From the NCBI GenBank assembly GCA_900547005.1, contig URER01000055.1, positions 1 to 12,790 on the forward strand: a DNA stretch of 12,790 bases. The letters are read 5' to 3'. This document shows, in pieces, positions 6,457 through 12,790 of this stretch. Position 1 is the stretch's first letter. Every line of letters starts with the position of its first letter. Under the pieces are notes generated by a model. The model saw only the letters and a list, made by a program, of their open reading frames with translations, did not search any database and was not told the DNA's origin. The position numbers were made by a program, and so were the translations under genes. This DNA comes from an uncultured Prevotella sp. (GTDB lineage Bacteria; Bacteroidota; Bacteroidia; Bacteroidales; Bacteroidaceae).

Positions 6457-8490
6457 ATGAAAATGAAACAGATCATTCCAATTATGCTGATTGCCTCTGC
6501 GCCACTTACCGGTATGGCACAGAATAAATCAGGCATTGTTGTCGACAATCTCGACAAAACGGCCAATCCGACAGAGGATTTTTATAAGTTTGCTACGGGC
6601 GGTTGGCAGAAGAACAACCCGCTTCCGGCGGCTTATTCACGCTTCGGCAGCTTCGACCAGTTACAGGAGGATAATAACAAACGTATCAACGCCATTCTTT
6701 CGGAGTTGTTGAAGAAAAACTATAAGGCAGGAACTACAGAATATAAACTTAGCGAGTTTTATAAGCAGGCTATGGATTCCGTGCGCCGAAACGAAGAAGG
6801 CGTGCGTCCGGTGATGCCCATTCTCAACGAGATGGAGGCTGCCAAGACACTTGCAGACTTGCGTAAGGTGCAGCTCAACCATCCGGTAGCAGGCTATGGA
6901 ATACCTTTGGGCTACGGCTTTGGTGCTGATGAGAAGAATGCTAAGATGAATATCTTGCAGATTTCGCAGGGCGGTCTTACTCTCGGATTGAAGGAGTATT
7001 ATCTTGACAATGATGCCGCTACGAAGACGATTCGCGATGCTTATAAGCAGCATATAGTTAAGATGTTCAAGCTCTTTGGATTCGACGAGGCTGCGGCTAC
7101 GGCAAAACGCGACGCCATCATGCGTTTTGAAACCTCTGTTGCGCTTATATCAAAGAACCGTACAGAACTTCGCGACGTTGAGGCAAACTATAACAAGACC
7201 ACTCTTGAGGCTTTCAAGAACGACTATCCTAATATTCCGCTTGAGGAGATGGCTAATGCAGAGGGTATCAAGAGCGAGTATCTGAAGGACATTGTTGTGG
7301 GGCAGCCAACTTTCCTTGCCGGTGTTGACAAACTGTTGAGTGTTCTCACGGCAGATGATTTGCGCGCGATTATGGAATGGGATGCCATTCTTTCTGCTGC
7401 AAGCTACCTGAGCGACGACATTCAGGCTGCTAACTTCGAGTTCTTTGGTAAGGTGATGCGTGGCCGTCAAGAGGATTATCCACGTTGGAAGCGTGCCACA
7501 AATCAGGTTGAAAGTCAGATGGGCGAGGCTCTCGGCAAGATGTATTGCGAGCGTTATTTCCCCGCTTCGTCAAAGAAACGTATGGAGCAACTTGTGAAGA
7601 ATTTGCAGATTGCTCTTGGCGAACGCATCAAGGCACAGGACTGGATGAGCGATGAAACGAAGCAGGCTGCGCTCGACAAGCTCGCTTCCTTCTATGTGAA
7701 GATTGGTTATCCTAATGCATGGAAAGATCTTAGCGCACTCAACATCGACCCGGCGAAGTCTTATTATGAGAACGTTCAGGCTTGCCGCGAGTTTTGGGAT
7801 AAGTTCTATATAGAGAAGAATGCAGGTAAACCGGTTGACCGCGAGGAGTGGTTCATGACTCCGCAGACTGTCAACGCATATTATAATCCTACCACAAACG
7901 AGATTTGTTTCCCTGCCGGCATCCTCCAGTATCCGTTCTTTGACCCGAAATCAGATGACGCTTTTAATTATGGAGCTATCGGAGTGGTTATCGGACACGA
8001 GATGACTCACGGCTTCGATGACCAGGGACGCCACTACGATAAGGAAGGAAATATGACCGACTGGTGGACTGAGAGTGATGGAAAGAACTTCGTTGAGCGT
8101 ACAAGCAAGTATGCAGACTTCTTCTCTAATATTAAGGTGCTACCTGATTTGAATGGCAATGGTAACCTGACACTTGGCGAGAACCTCGCCGATCACGGCG
8201 GTCTTCAGGTGGCATACACCGCTTACAAGAACGCGACAAAGGACAAACCGCTGAAAGTTAAGGACGGTTTCACAGCCGACCAGCGTTTCTTCCTTGCTTA
8301 TTCAGGTGTATGGGCTGCAAACATTACGGAGACAGAGATACGCAACCGCACAAAGAGCGACCCCCATTCATTGGGCAAGTGGCGTGTAAACGGTGCACTT
8401 CCTCACATCAACGCTTGGTATGAGGCGTTCAATGTCAAGGAAAGCGATAAGATGTTCATCCCTGAGAGCGAGCGTTTGCAGCTTTGGTAA
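6457..8490 (+). CDS. Secreted M13 (neprilysin-like) metallopeptidase
   Basis: M13 enzymes are zinc endopeptidases that cut oligopeptides outside the cytoplasm. The 677-residue protein begins with a signal peptide: Lys-rich start, hydrophobic core 6-18, probable cleavage after Ala21 (GMA/QN). There is no lipobox, so it is probably periplasmic or exported. The substrate-binding NAYYNP is at 473-478, the zinc site HEMTH at 514-518, and the third ligand in ENLAD with Glu575 and Asp579; all catalytic residues are present. The C-terminal DPHSLGKWRVNG segment and the final LQLW fit the family, though the Cys of the animal CxxW ending is absent, as is common in bacteria. Length is normal. ATG 6457 precedes another in-frame ATG at 6463. 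It follows the ABC-F gene and is followed by a strong terminator. Confidence 0.95.
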   Translation: MKMKQIIPIMLIASAPLTGMAQNKSGIVVDNLDKTANPTEDFYKFATGGWQKNNPLPAAYSRFGSFDQLQEDNNKRINAILSELLKKNYKAGTTEYKLSEFYKQAMDSVRRNEEGVRPVMPILNEMEAAKTLADLRKVQLNHPVAGYGIPLGYGFGADEKNAKMNILQISQGGLTLGLKEYYLDNDAATKTIRDAYKQHIVKMFKLFGFDEAAATAKRDAIMRFETSVALISKNRTELRDVEANYNKTTLEAFKNDYPNIPLEEMANAEGIKSEYLKDIVVGQPTFLAGVDKLLSVLTADDLRAIMEWDAILSAASYLSDDIQAANFEFFGKVMRGRQEDYPRWKRATNQVESQMGEALGKMYCERYFPASSKKRMEQLVKNLQIALGERIKAQDWMSDETKQAALDKLASFYVKIGYPNAWKDLSALNIDPAKSYYENVQACREFWDKFYIEKNAGKPVDREEWFMTPQTVNAYYNPTTNEICFPAGILQYPFFDPKSDDAFNYGAIGVVIGHEMTHGFDDQGRHYDKEGNMTDWWTESDGKNFVERTSKYADFFSNIKVLPDLNGNGNLTLGENLADHGGLQVAYTAYKNATKDKPLKVKDGFTADQRFFLAYSGVWAANITETEIRNRTKSDPHSLGKWRVNGALPHINAWYEAFNVKESDKMFIPESERLQLW

Positions 8491-8518
8491 TATTCCCCAA
8501 GATTAAGATATAAGAGTA

Positions 8519-8570
8519 AAGAGCCATTCCCCTAATCGTATAGTTGGGAATGGCTCTTATTTATATTTGT
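8519..8570 (+). terminator. Rho-independent terminator after M13 gene
   Basis: A 13-bp perfect stem pairs 8519-8531 (AAGAGCCATTCCC) with 8546-8558 around a 14-nt loop. It is followed by an A/T-rich tail with T runs (ATTTATATTTGTATTTTT). It lies 29 nt after the M13 stop codon and separates that unit from metA. Confidence 0.9.
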
Positions 8571-8629
8571 ATTTTTATTAGACTGTATGTGGGTATTTCT
8601 TTTGCTTAGTCGTGTGAAATAGTTGTTAC

Positions 8630-8649
8630 TATTGGTGTCCGCTAAAACT
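8630..8649. mobile_element. Insertion-sequence-end-like remnant
   Basis: These 20 bases match the left arm of the inverted repeat at 242-261 at 18 positions, including 12 identical in a row (TGTCCGCTAAAA). A 12-base match is unlikely by chance in a window this size. Immediately right of it, a minus-strand frame stays open from about 8801 to a stop at 8651-8649 (ending VNKILMSL), which might be a worn transposase tail, but I cannot recognise it. No complete element or partner end is seen nearby. Confidence 0.4.
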
Positions 8650-8700
8650 CAAAGGCTCATCAATATTTTATTAACTATTTTCTTTAAGAAAATTCGCACC

Positions 8701-8731
8701 GTGAATTCACGACTCTTTAACGACTCTTTAA
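8701..8731. repeat. Palindrome plus 11-bp direct repeats before metA
   Basis: The palindrome GTGAATTCAC (8701-8710) is followed at once by two exact copies of CGACTCTTTAA (8710-8720 and 8721-8731). The group ends 33 bp before the upstream box of the metA promoter, a suitable place for an activator or repressor. It also lies beside the IS-end-like motif and could be part of a decayed element. Confidence 0.5.
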
Positions 8732-8764
8732 TGGCAGATGATAGTTCATAAAAAGCGTTTAAAA

Positions 8765-8796
8765 TTTGCTTATCTGTAAGGTTTACACTAACTTTG
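8765..8796 (+). promoter_or_regulatory. metA operon promoter, Bacteroidetes type
   Basis: TTTG (8765-8768) and TAACTTTG (8789-8796) are separated by 20 nt, an excellent match to the Bacteroidetes primary-sigma consensus. The downstream box is identical to that of the infC promoter. Transcription would start near 8802, leaving a leader of only about 25 nt, too short for a SAM riboswitch. Confidence 0.8.
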
Positions 8797-8816
8797 CATA
8801 CGTTTAGGAAAATAAT

Positions 8817-8824
8817 AAGGAGAG
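8817..8824 (+). promoter_or_regulatory. Strong metA ribosome-binding site
   Basis: AAGGAGAG lies 3 nt before the ATG at 8828. It is the clearest Shine-Dalgarno sequence in the window, unusual for this group, and it fixes the metA start, though its spacing is rather short. Confidence 0.6.
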
Positions 8825-8827
8825 AAT

Positions 8828-9745
8828 ATGCCGTTAAGATTACCAGACAGGTTGCCTGCGATAGACATATTGAAGAAAGAAAACATCTTCGTCATGGACG
8901 ATTCGCGTGCCACCACTCAGGATATACGTCCACTGAAGATAGCCATTCTCAATCTCATGCCGTTGAAGATTACAACGGAAACTGACCTCATAAGGCTGCT
9001 TTCAAATACACCTCTGCAGTTGGAGATAAACTTCATGAAGTTGAAAAGCCATACGCCGAAGAACACTCCGGTGGAGCACATGATGATGTTTTATCGCGAT
9101 TTTGAGGAGATGGCCAATGAAAACTTTGACGGAATGATTATTACCGGTGCGCCTGTAGAGAACTTAGAGTTTGAAGATGTGGGCTATTGGGACGAGATTC
9201 AAAAGATATTTAACTGGGCTCACACTCATGTAACAAGTACCTTGTATATTTGTTGGGCAGCACAAGCCGGTTTGTATTATCATTACGGCATACCCAAATA
9301 TCCGCTTCCGAAGAAGATGTTCGGTGTCTTCCGCCAGTATCTTTCCGATGTACCTTATCCTATTCTGCGTGGCTTTGACGATTATTTCAATATGCCTCAG
9401 AGCAGGCATACCGAGGTTAGACGCGATGATATAGATAAGGTGAACTCATTAAAGGTTATCGCCGAGTCGCCCGAAAGCGGCGTCAGCATTGTCATGGGGC
9501 GCGAAGGACGTGAGTTCTTTATTACCGGGCACTTGGAATATTCGCCTGATACGCTCGACAAAGAGTATAAGCGCGACATGGGAAAGCGTGATGATGTGGA
9601 TATGCCGAAGAACTATTACATTGACGACAACCCCGAAAATCCACCGTTGGTTACGTGGAGGGCACACGCCAATCTGCTCTTTAGCAACTGGATAAACTAC
9701 TATGTTTATCAAGAAACACCATACGATATTAATGCTATAAAATAG
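8828..9745 (+). CDS. metA: Homoserine O-acyltransferase, predicted acetyl type
   Basis: MetA acylates the hydroxyl of L-homoserine, activating it for sulfur transfer in methionine synthesis; it is a cytoplasmic enzyme. The 305 residues begin MPLRLPDRLPAIDILKKENI and align without gaps to the usual numbering. Catalytic Cys142 is in YICWAAQAG, and His235 and Glu237 are in ITGHLEY, so the triad is complete. Residue 111, in TGAPVENLEF, is Glu. In this family Gly111 (as in E. coli) goes with succinyl-CoA and Glu111 (as in Bacillus cereus) with acetyl-CoA, so acetyl-CoA use is predicted despite the common name homoserine O-succinyltransferase. It is the first gene of a three-gene unit and has its own promoter. 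Confidence 0.96.
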   Translation: MPLRLPDRLPAIDILKKENIFVMDDSRATTQDIRPLKIAILNLMPLKITTETDLIRLLSNTPLQLEINFMKLKSHTPKNTPVEHMMMFYRDFEEMANENFDGMIITGAPVENLEFEDVGYWDEIQKIFNWAHTHVTSTLYICWAAQAGLYYHYGIPKYPLPKKMFGVFRQYLSDVPYPILRGFDDYFNMPQSRHTEVRRDDIDKVNSLKVIAESPESGVSIVMGREGREFFITGHLEYSPDTLDKEYKRDMGKRDDVDMPKNYYIDDNPENPPLVTWRAHANLLFSNWINYYVYQETPYDINAIK

Positions 9746-9748
9746 AAT

Positions 9749-11641
9749 ATGATGCGCAAAATAGAATTGCTTGCACCGGCAAAGAACCTTGAATGCGGCA
9801 TCGCGGCTATCGACCACGGTGCTGATGCCGTGTATATTGGGGCGCAACGCTTCGGCGCGCGTGCAGCAGCGGGCAATTCTATTGATGATATTGCAGTCCT
9901 TTGCCGTCATGCTCATGCCTTTGGAGCAAAGGTATATGTGACGGTAAACACCATATTATATAATGCAGAGATTGAGGCCACGCGCCGTTTGTTGACGGAA
10001 CTTGACGGTGTCGGTGTTGATGCAGTGCTTGTTCAAGACATGGGATTGCTCGAATTGGCAGGCGCAGATCATAACTTTGAATTTCATGCCAGTACTCAAA
10101 CAGATAACCGAACGGCGGAGAAAGTGGCTTGGCTACATTCTTTAGGCTTCAACAGAGTGGTACTTGCGCGTGAGCTTTCGGCAGAAGAAATAGCTGAAAT
10201 ACATAGACAGGTGCCCGATGTAGAGCTTGAGGTGTTCGTACATGGAGCCTTGTGCGTGAGCTATTCGGGTGTGTGTTATGCTTCTCAATATTGCTTCGGA
10301 CGCAGCGCAAATCGTGGAGAATGCGCACAGTTCTGCCGTCTGAAGTTCAATTTGAAGGACTCCGACGGTAAAGAAATAGAACACCAGCGTCATCTGCTTT
10401 CGCTGCGCGATATGTGTAGGATAGACAATTTGGAGACTTTGCTTGACGCCGGCGTTACATCTCTTAAGATAGAAGGGCGGTTAAAGGACGTTGCATACGT
10501 GAAGAATGTCGTTGCAGCATACAGTCAAAAGCTGAATGAAATAATCGACAAACATCCCGATAAGTATTGTCGTGCATCGCGCGGCCGTTGCACATATACG
10601 TTTATACCGAATCTGAAGAAGACCTTTAACCGAGGTTTTACCGACTATTTCCTGAACGGACGGCGGCCTGACATCGTCTCGTTCGACACTCCTAAAGCTA
10701 TGGGAGAGTATGTGGGAAAGGTGAAAGAATTGCGCGGTAATTCTTTCAATGTGGCCGGTACGGCATCGTTTGCCAATGGCGACGGTCTTTGTTTCTTCAA
10801 CTCCAACCACGAACTTGAGGGCTTTAGGGTGAATAGGGTAGAGGGAAACAGGTTGTTTCCTCTGTCGCTTCCTGCCGGATTACGCCCCGGTATGCCCCTT
10901 TATCGCAATAACGACTATGAGTTTGAGAAGTTGCTGGGCAAACCGTCGGCAACGAGAAAGATACCTATTGATATGACTTTTGCCGAGACCGAGAGTGGTT
11001 TCTCGCTTTCGGCCGAGACTGTTACCGTAACTTGCGACATCGAAAAGCAACTCGCGCAGAAGCCGCAGCATGATAATATCGTGCGTCAACTGACCAAACT
11101 TGGCAATACTTTTTATGTTTGTGATAGCGTGAATATCGCAGGGCATGCCGATAAATACTTCGTTCCGAGTAGTATGCTTGCCGATTTGCGGCGCAAATTG
11201 ACAGACGCATTGCAGCGGAGTGCCGGAGTAATGGTGAGGAAGACGATTGATAAAAAGTCGGAATCCATGCTCGGCAATGAAGAGATGGAAAAACTGCAGA
11301 CCCTTGTTTGGCAGCCTGAATATGGCTCGTTTCCCTATCTTTATAATATCTCTAATACTCTTGCACGCCGATTCTACGACAGAATGGGACTTAAAAATCA
11401 TTCTTCGGCTTTTGAGTTGAAACAGGAAAAAGCGCAGAAAGGAACACAAACGGAAGCTACAGACAAGGCGCTTGTCATGCAATGCCGCTATTGTCTGCGC
11501 CATTCGTTAGGATATTGCGTGCGCAACGGAGGACGCAAACCTTCATGGCGCGAGCCTTTATATCTGGAGTTGTCCGATAAGCGCACGTTCCGATTGGAGT
11601 TCAACTGCAAGGAATGTCAAATGAATATATACGCTGAATGA
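9749..11641 (+). CDS. U32 family protein, RlhA-type with DUF3656-like region
   Basis: The U32 family was first named as peptidases, but several characterised members are iron-sulfur proteins for RNA or ubiquinone hydroxylation: RlhA for 23S rRNA C2501, TrhP for tRNA, UbiU/UbiV for ubiquinone. Here an N-terminal TIM-barrel-like region starts IELLAPAKNLECGIAAIDHGADAVYIGA. It contains the Cys set 169, 176, 192 and 196 (ALCVSYSGVC, GECAQFC), which fits the four cluster ligands, with an extra Cys182. Residues from about 330 resemble the DUF3656 region of E. coli RlhA, and the 630-residue length fits RlhA better than TrhP (about 450). A C-terminal Cys group (579, 582, 590, 620, 623) could bind a second metal. 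ATG 9749 is 3 nt after the metA stop; ATG 9752 is equally possible. The rRNA role is inferred. Confidence 0.88.
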   Translation: MMRKIELLAPAKNLECGIAAIDHGADAVYIGAQRFGARAAAGNSIDDIAVLCRHAHAFGAKVYVTVNTILYNAEIEATRRLLTELDGVGVDAVLVQDMGLLELAGADHNFEFHASTQTDNRTAEKVAWLHSLGFNRVVLARELSAEEIAEIHRQVPDVELEVFVHGALCVSYSGVCYASQYCFGRSANRGECAQFCRLKFNLKDSDGKEIEHQRHLLSLRDMCRIDNLETLLDAGVTSLKIEGRLKDVAYVKNVVAAYSQKLNEIIDKHPDKYCRASRGRCTYTFIPNLKKTFNRGFTDYFLNGRRPDIVSFDTPKAMGEYVGKVKELRGNSFNVAGTASFANGDGLCFFNSNHELEGFRVNRVEGNRLFPLSLPAGLRPGMPLYRNNDYEFEKLLGKPSATRKIPIDMTFAETESGFSLSAETVTVTCDIEKQLAQKPQHDNIVRQLTKLGNTFYVCDSVNIAGHADKYFVPSSMLADLRRKLTDALQRSAGVMVRKTIDKKSESMLGNEEMEKLQTLVWQPEYGSFPYLYNISNTLARRFYDRMGLKNHSSAFELKQEKAQKGTQTEATDKALVMQCRYCLRHSLGYCVRNGGRKPSWREPLYLELSDKRTFRLEFNCKECQMNIYAE

Positions 11642-12675
11642 TTATGAAATATCCAGAAAGACATATATTGCAGTTCTTTTTGCTATTTATTATTGTAGTG
11701 CTTCTCAGTTCGTGTTACAATAAAAGAACACCTGTAAAGATACCCATTCTTAACGATAGTGTGCCCCAGATAGACTCCATGACATACGCACGCCATCTTG
11801 ATTCCATAACTTTTGCGCGCACGCACCATTATTCCGAGAACTTTAATTTTGTGGTTCGGGCTGATTCTGTCGTGCTTTTGAGGCAGCAACCGGAGGAAGA
11901 AATCAATAATATGCAAACCGATTCTTTTCCTGTAAAGAAGGATATGCGTATGGTCGTTGCCGATATTCGTATCATTGCAAACGGACAAGAAGATTCTGTT
12001 TGGGTGCAGCTCGCTACGGAAAACTCCGATTTCGGTTGGATTAGAGAATCCAAATTGTTGCCAAAAGTAGATCCTGATGATCCGATTTCGCAGTTCATTT
12101 CTATATTTTCGGATAGTCATATCATTGTGTTTCTTGTTGTTTTCGGTCTTATGGGGGTTGCTTACATGATCCATAAGTTGCGCCGCAAGAAAGCAAAGAT
12201 GGTGCATTTTGATGATATAGACTCTTTTTATCCGACGTTGCTTGCGCTTAATGTGGCTGCCGCAGCGACGTTTTATGCCAGCATCCAGCTCTTTGCGCCA
12301 GAGGTTTGGCGTGAGTTTTACTTCCATCCATCACTCAATCCATTTTCGCAACCAGTTCTTTTAGCATTGTTCTTGGTTTCCGTATGGTCGATGATAATCG
12401 TTGCCGTGGCGGCTTTCGATGATGTCCGGCGGCACTTAAACTTTGAAGATGCCATACTGTATCTATGCGGTTTGGCTGCGGTGTGCGCTTTTAATTATAT
12501 AGTTTTCAGTATCAGCACACTCTATTTTGTCGGTTATGCTTTGCTCGTGGCCTATATCTACTATGCTATTCGGGCATATTTGTGCCATAACCGCAATCAT
12601 TATATCTGTGGAAACTGCGGAGCTTTGATGCGGGAAAAGGGGCGTTGCCCATCATGTGGAGTGTTGAATGAGTAG
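11638..12675 (+). CDS. Predicted lipoprotein with five membrane segments and zinc ribbon
   Basis: I do not recognise a named family. The ATG overlaps the stop of the U32 gene (ATGA), which implies translational coupling; an in-frame ATG at 11644 is an alternative start. A hydrophobic segment (10-23) ends in the lipobox LSSC, with Cys26. Residues about 67-150 are hydrophilic and beta-rich, with VWVQLATENSDFGWIRESKL resembling a bacterial SH3-like domain. Predicted membrane segments are about 161-179, 199-220, 239-260, 272-290 and 292-311. The C-terminus is a small zinc ribbon: CGNC at 324-327 and CPSC at 337-340. By the positive-inside rule (KLRRKKAK after the first segment, DDVRRH after the third, the final basic tail) the SH3-like part is periplasmic and the zinc ribbon cytoplasmic. 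Function is unknown. Confidence 0.85.
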   Translation: MIMKYPERHILQFFLLFIIVVLLSSCYNKRTPVKIPILNDSVPQIDSMTYARHLDSITFARTHHYSENFNFVVRADSVVLLRQQPEEEINNMQTDSFPVKKDMRMVVADIRIIANGQEDSVWVQLATENSDFGWIRESKLLPKVDPDDPISQFISIFSDSHIIVFLVVFGLMGVAYMIHKLRRKKAKMVHFDDIDSFYPTLLALNVAAAATFYASIQLFAPEVWREFYFHPSLNPFSQPVLLALFLVSVWSMIIVAVAAFDDVRRHLNFEDAILYLCGLAAVCAFNYIVFSISTLYFVGYALLVAYIYYAIRAYLCHNRNHYICGNCGALMREKGRCPSCGVLNE

Positions 12676-12741
12676 CGGAATAGTAATTGTCAATATACGG
12701 AAATCAAAAGAAAAGATTAATATTCATGTATATATAACCTG

Positions 12742-12779
12742 TTGGCGGAATTAATTTAGTGCATACTTAATTCTGCCAA
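12742..12779. terminator. Inverted repeat after last gene, possible terminator
   Basis: TTGGCGGAATTAA (12742-12754) pairs with TTAATTCTGCCAA (12767-12779) through 13 pairs including one G-T, with a 12-nt loop. It lies 66 nt after the stop codon of the last gene, a typical place for a terminator. However, TGGGCTTGTCG rather than a T run follows, and the window ends, so this assignment is tentative; it could be another kind of inverted repeat. Confidence 0.45.
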
Positions 12780-12790
12780 TGGGCTTGTCG

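Noticed and set aside
8797..8827. SAM riboswitch or other riboswitch in the metA leader
   Set aside because: The predicted leader is about 25 nt, too short for any known SAM-binding RNA.
11683..12327. 214-codon minus-strand frame in the last gene
   Set aside because: The plus strand shows a signal peptide, SH3-like segment, membrane helices and zinc ribbon in a coupled operon; the antisense frame has no such features.
1..12790. tRNA or rRNA genes
   Set aside because: I saw no cloverleaf with a GTTCRANNC arm and no rRNA core sequences in the intergenic regions.

Overview
The window looks like ordinary chromosomal sequence from a member of the Bacteroidales, most likely Prevotellaceae or a close relative. 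Three things point there. Promoter candidates upstream of infC and metA fit the Bacteroidetes primary-sigma pattern (TTTG, about 19-20 nt, then TAnnTTTG). Shine-Dalgarno sequences are mostly weak. The protein sequences read like Bacteroidales versions of infC, rpmI, rplT, tex, an M13 peptidase and a long U32 protein. No database search was possible, so family calls rest on motifs and recall.

Layout: 1-390 has no gene but is rich in repeats: a leftward terminator-like hairpin, five imperfect 22-bp tandem repeats, a perfect 24-bp inverted repeat that looks like joined insertion-sequence ends, and then the infC promoter. Positions 394-1775 hold the translation operon infC-rpmI-rplT on the + strand, closed by a strong terminator that probably also serves the convergent gene. 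Positions 1904-4051 (- strand) encode Tex. A 415-bp divergent intergenic region follows. Positions 4467-8490 (+) hold an ABC-F ATPase gene and, 31 nt later, a secreted M13 zinc metallopeptidase gene, ended by a 13-bp-stem terminator. Positions 8559-8827 contain a second copy of the insertion-sequence-end-like motif and a repeat-rich stretch leading into the metA promoter. Positions 8828-12675 are a tightly packed unit: metA, a U32 (RlhA-type) gene 3 nt later, and a predicted lipoprotein/membrane/zinc-ribbon protein whose ATG overlaps the U32 stop (ATGA). The window ends in an inverted repeat.

How the genes relate: four or five products concern the ribosome or RNA (IF3, bL35, bL20, the ABC-F protein, and the U32 protein if it is an RlhA-type rRNA hydroxylation factor); Tex is a nucleic-acid-binding factor. 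MetA begins methionine synthesis; its residue 111 is Glu, which predicts acetyl-CoA rather than succinyl-CoA use. M13 is an envelope peptidase.

I found no convincing new multigene system. The points most worth following are the terminal membrane/zinc-ribbon protein and its coupling to metA-U32, the repeated insertion-sequence-end-like motif, the 22-bp tandem array, and a degenerate 7-bp coding repeat in the ABC-F linker.
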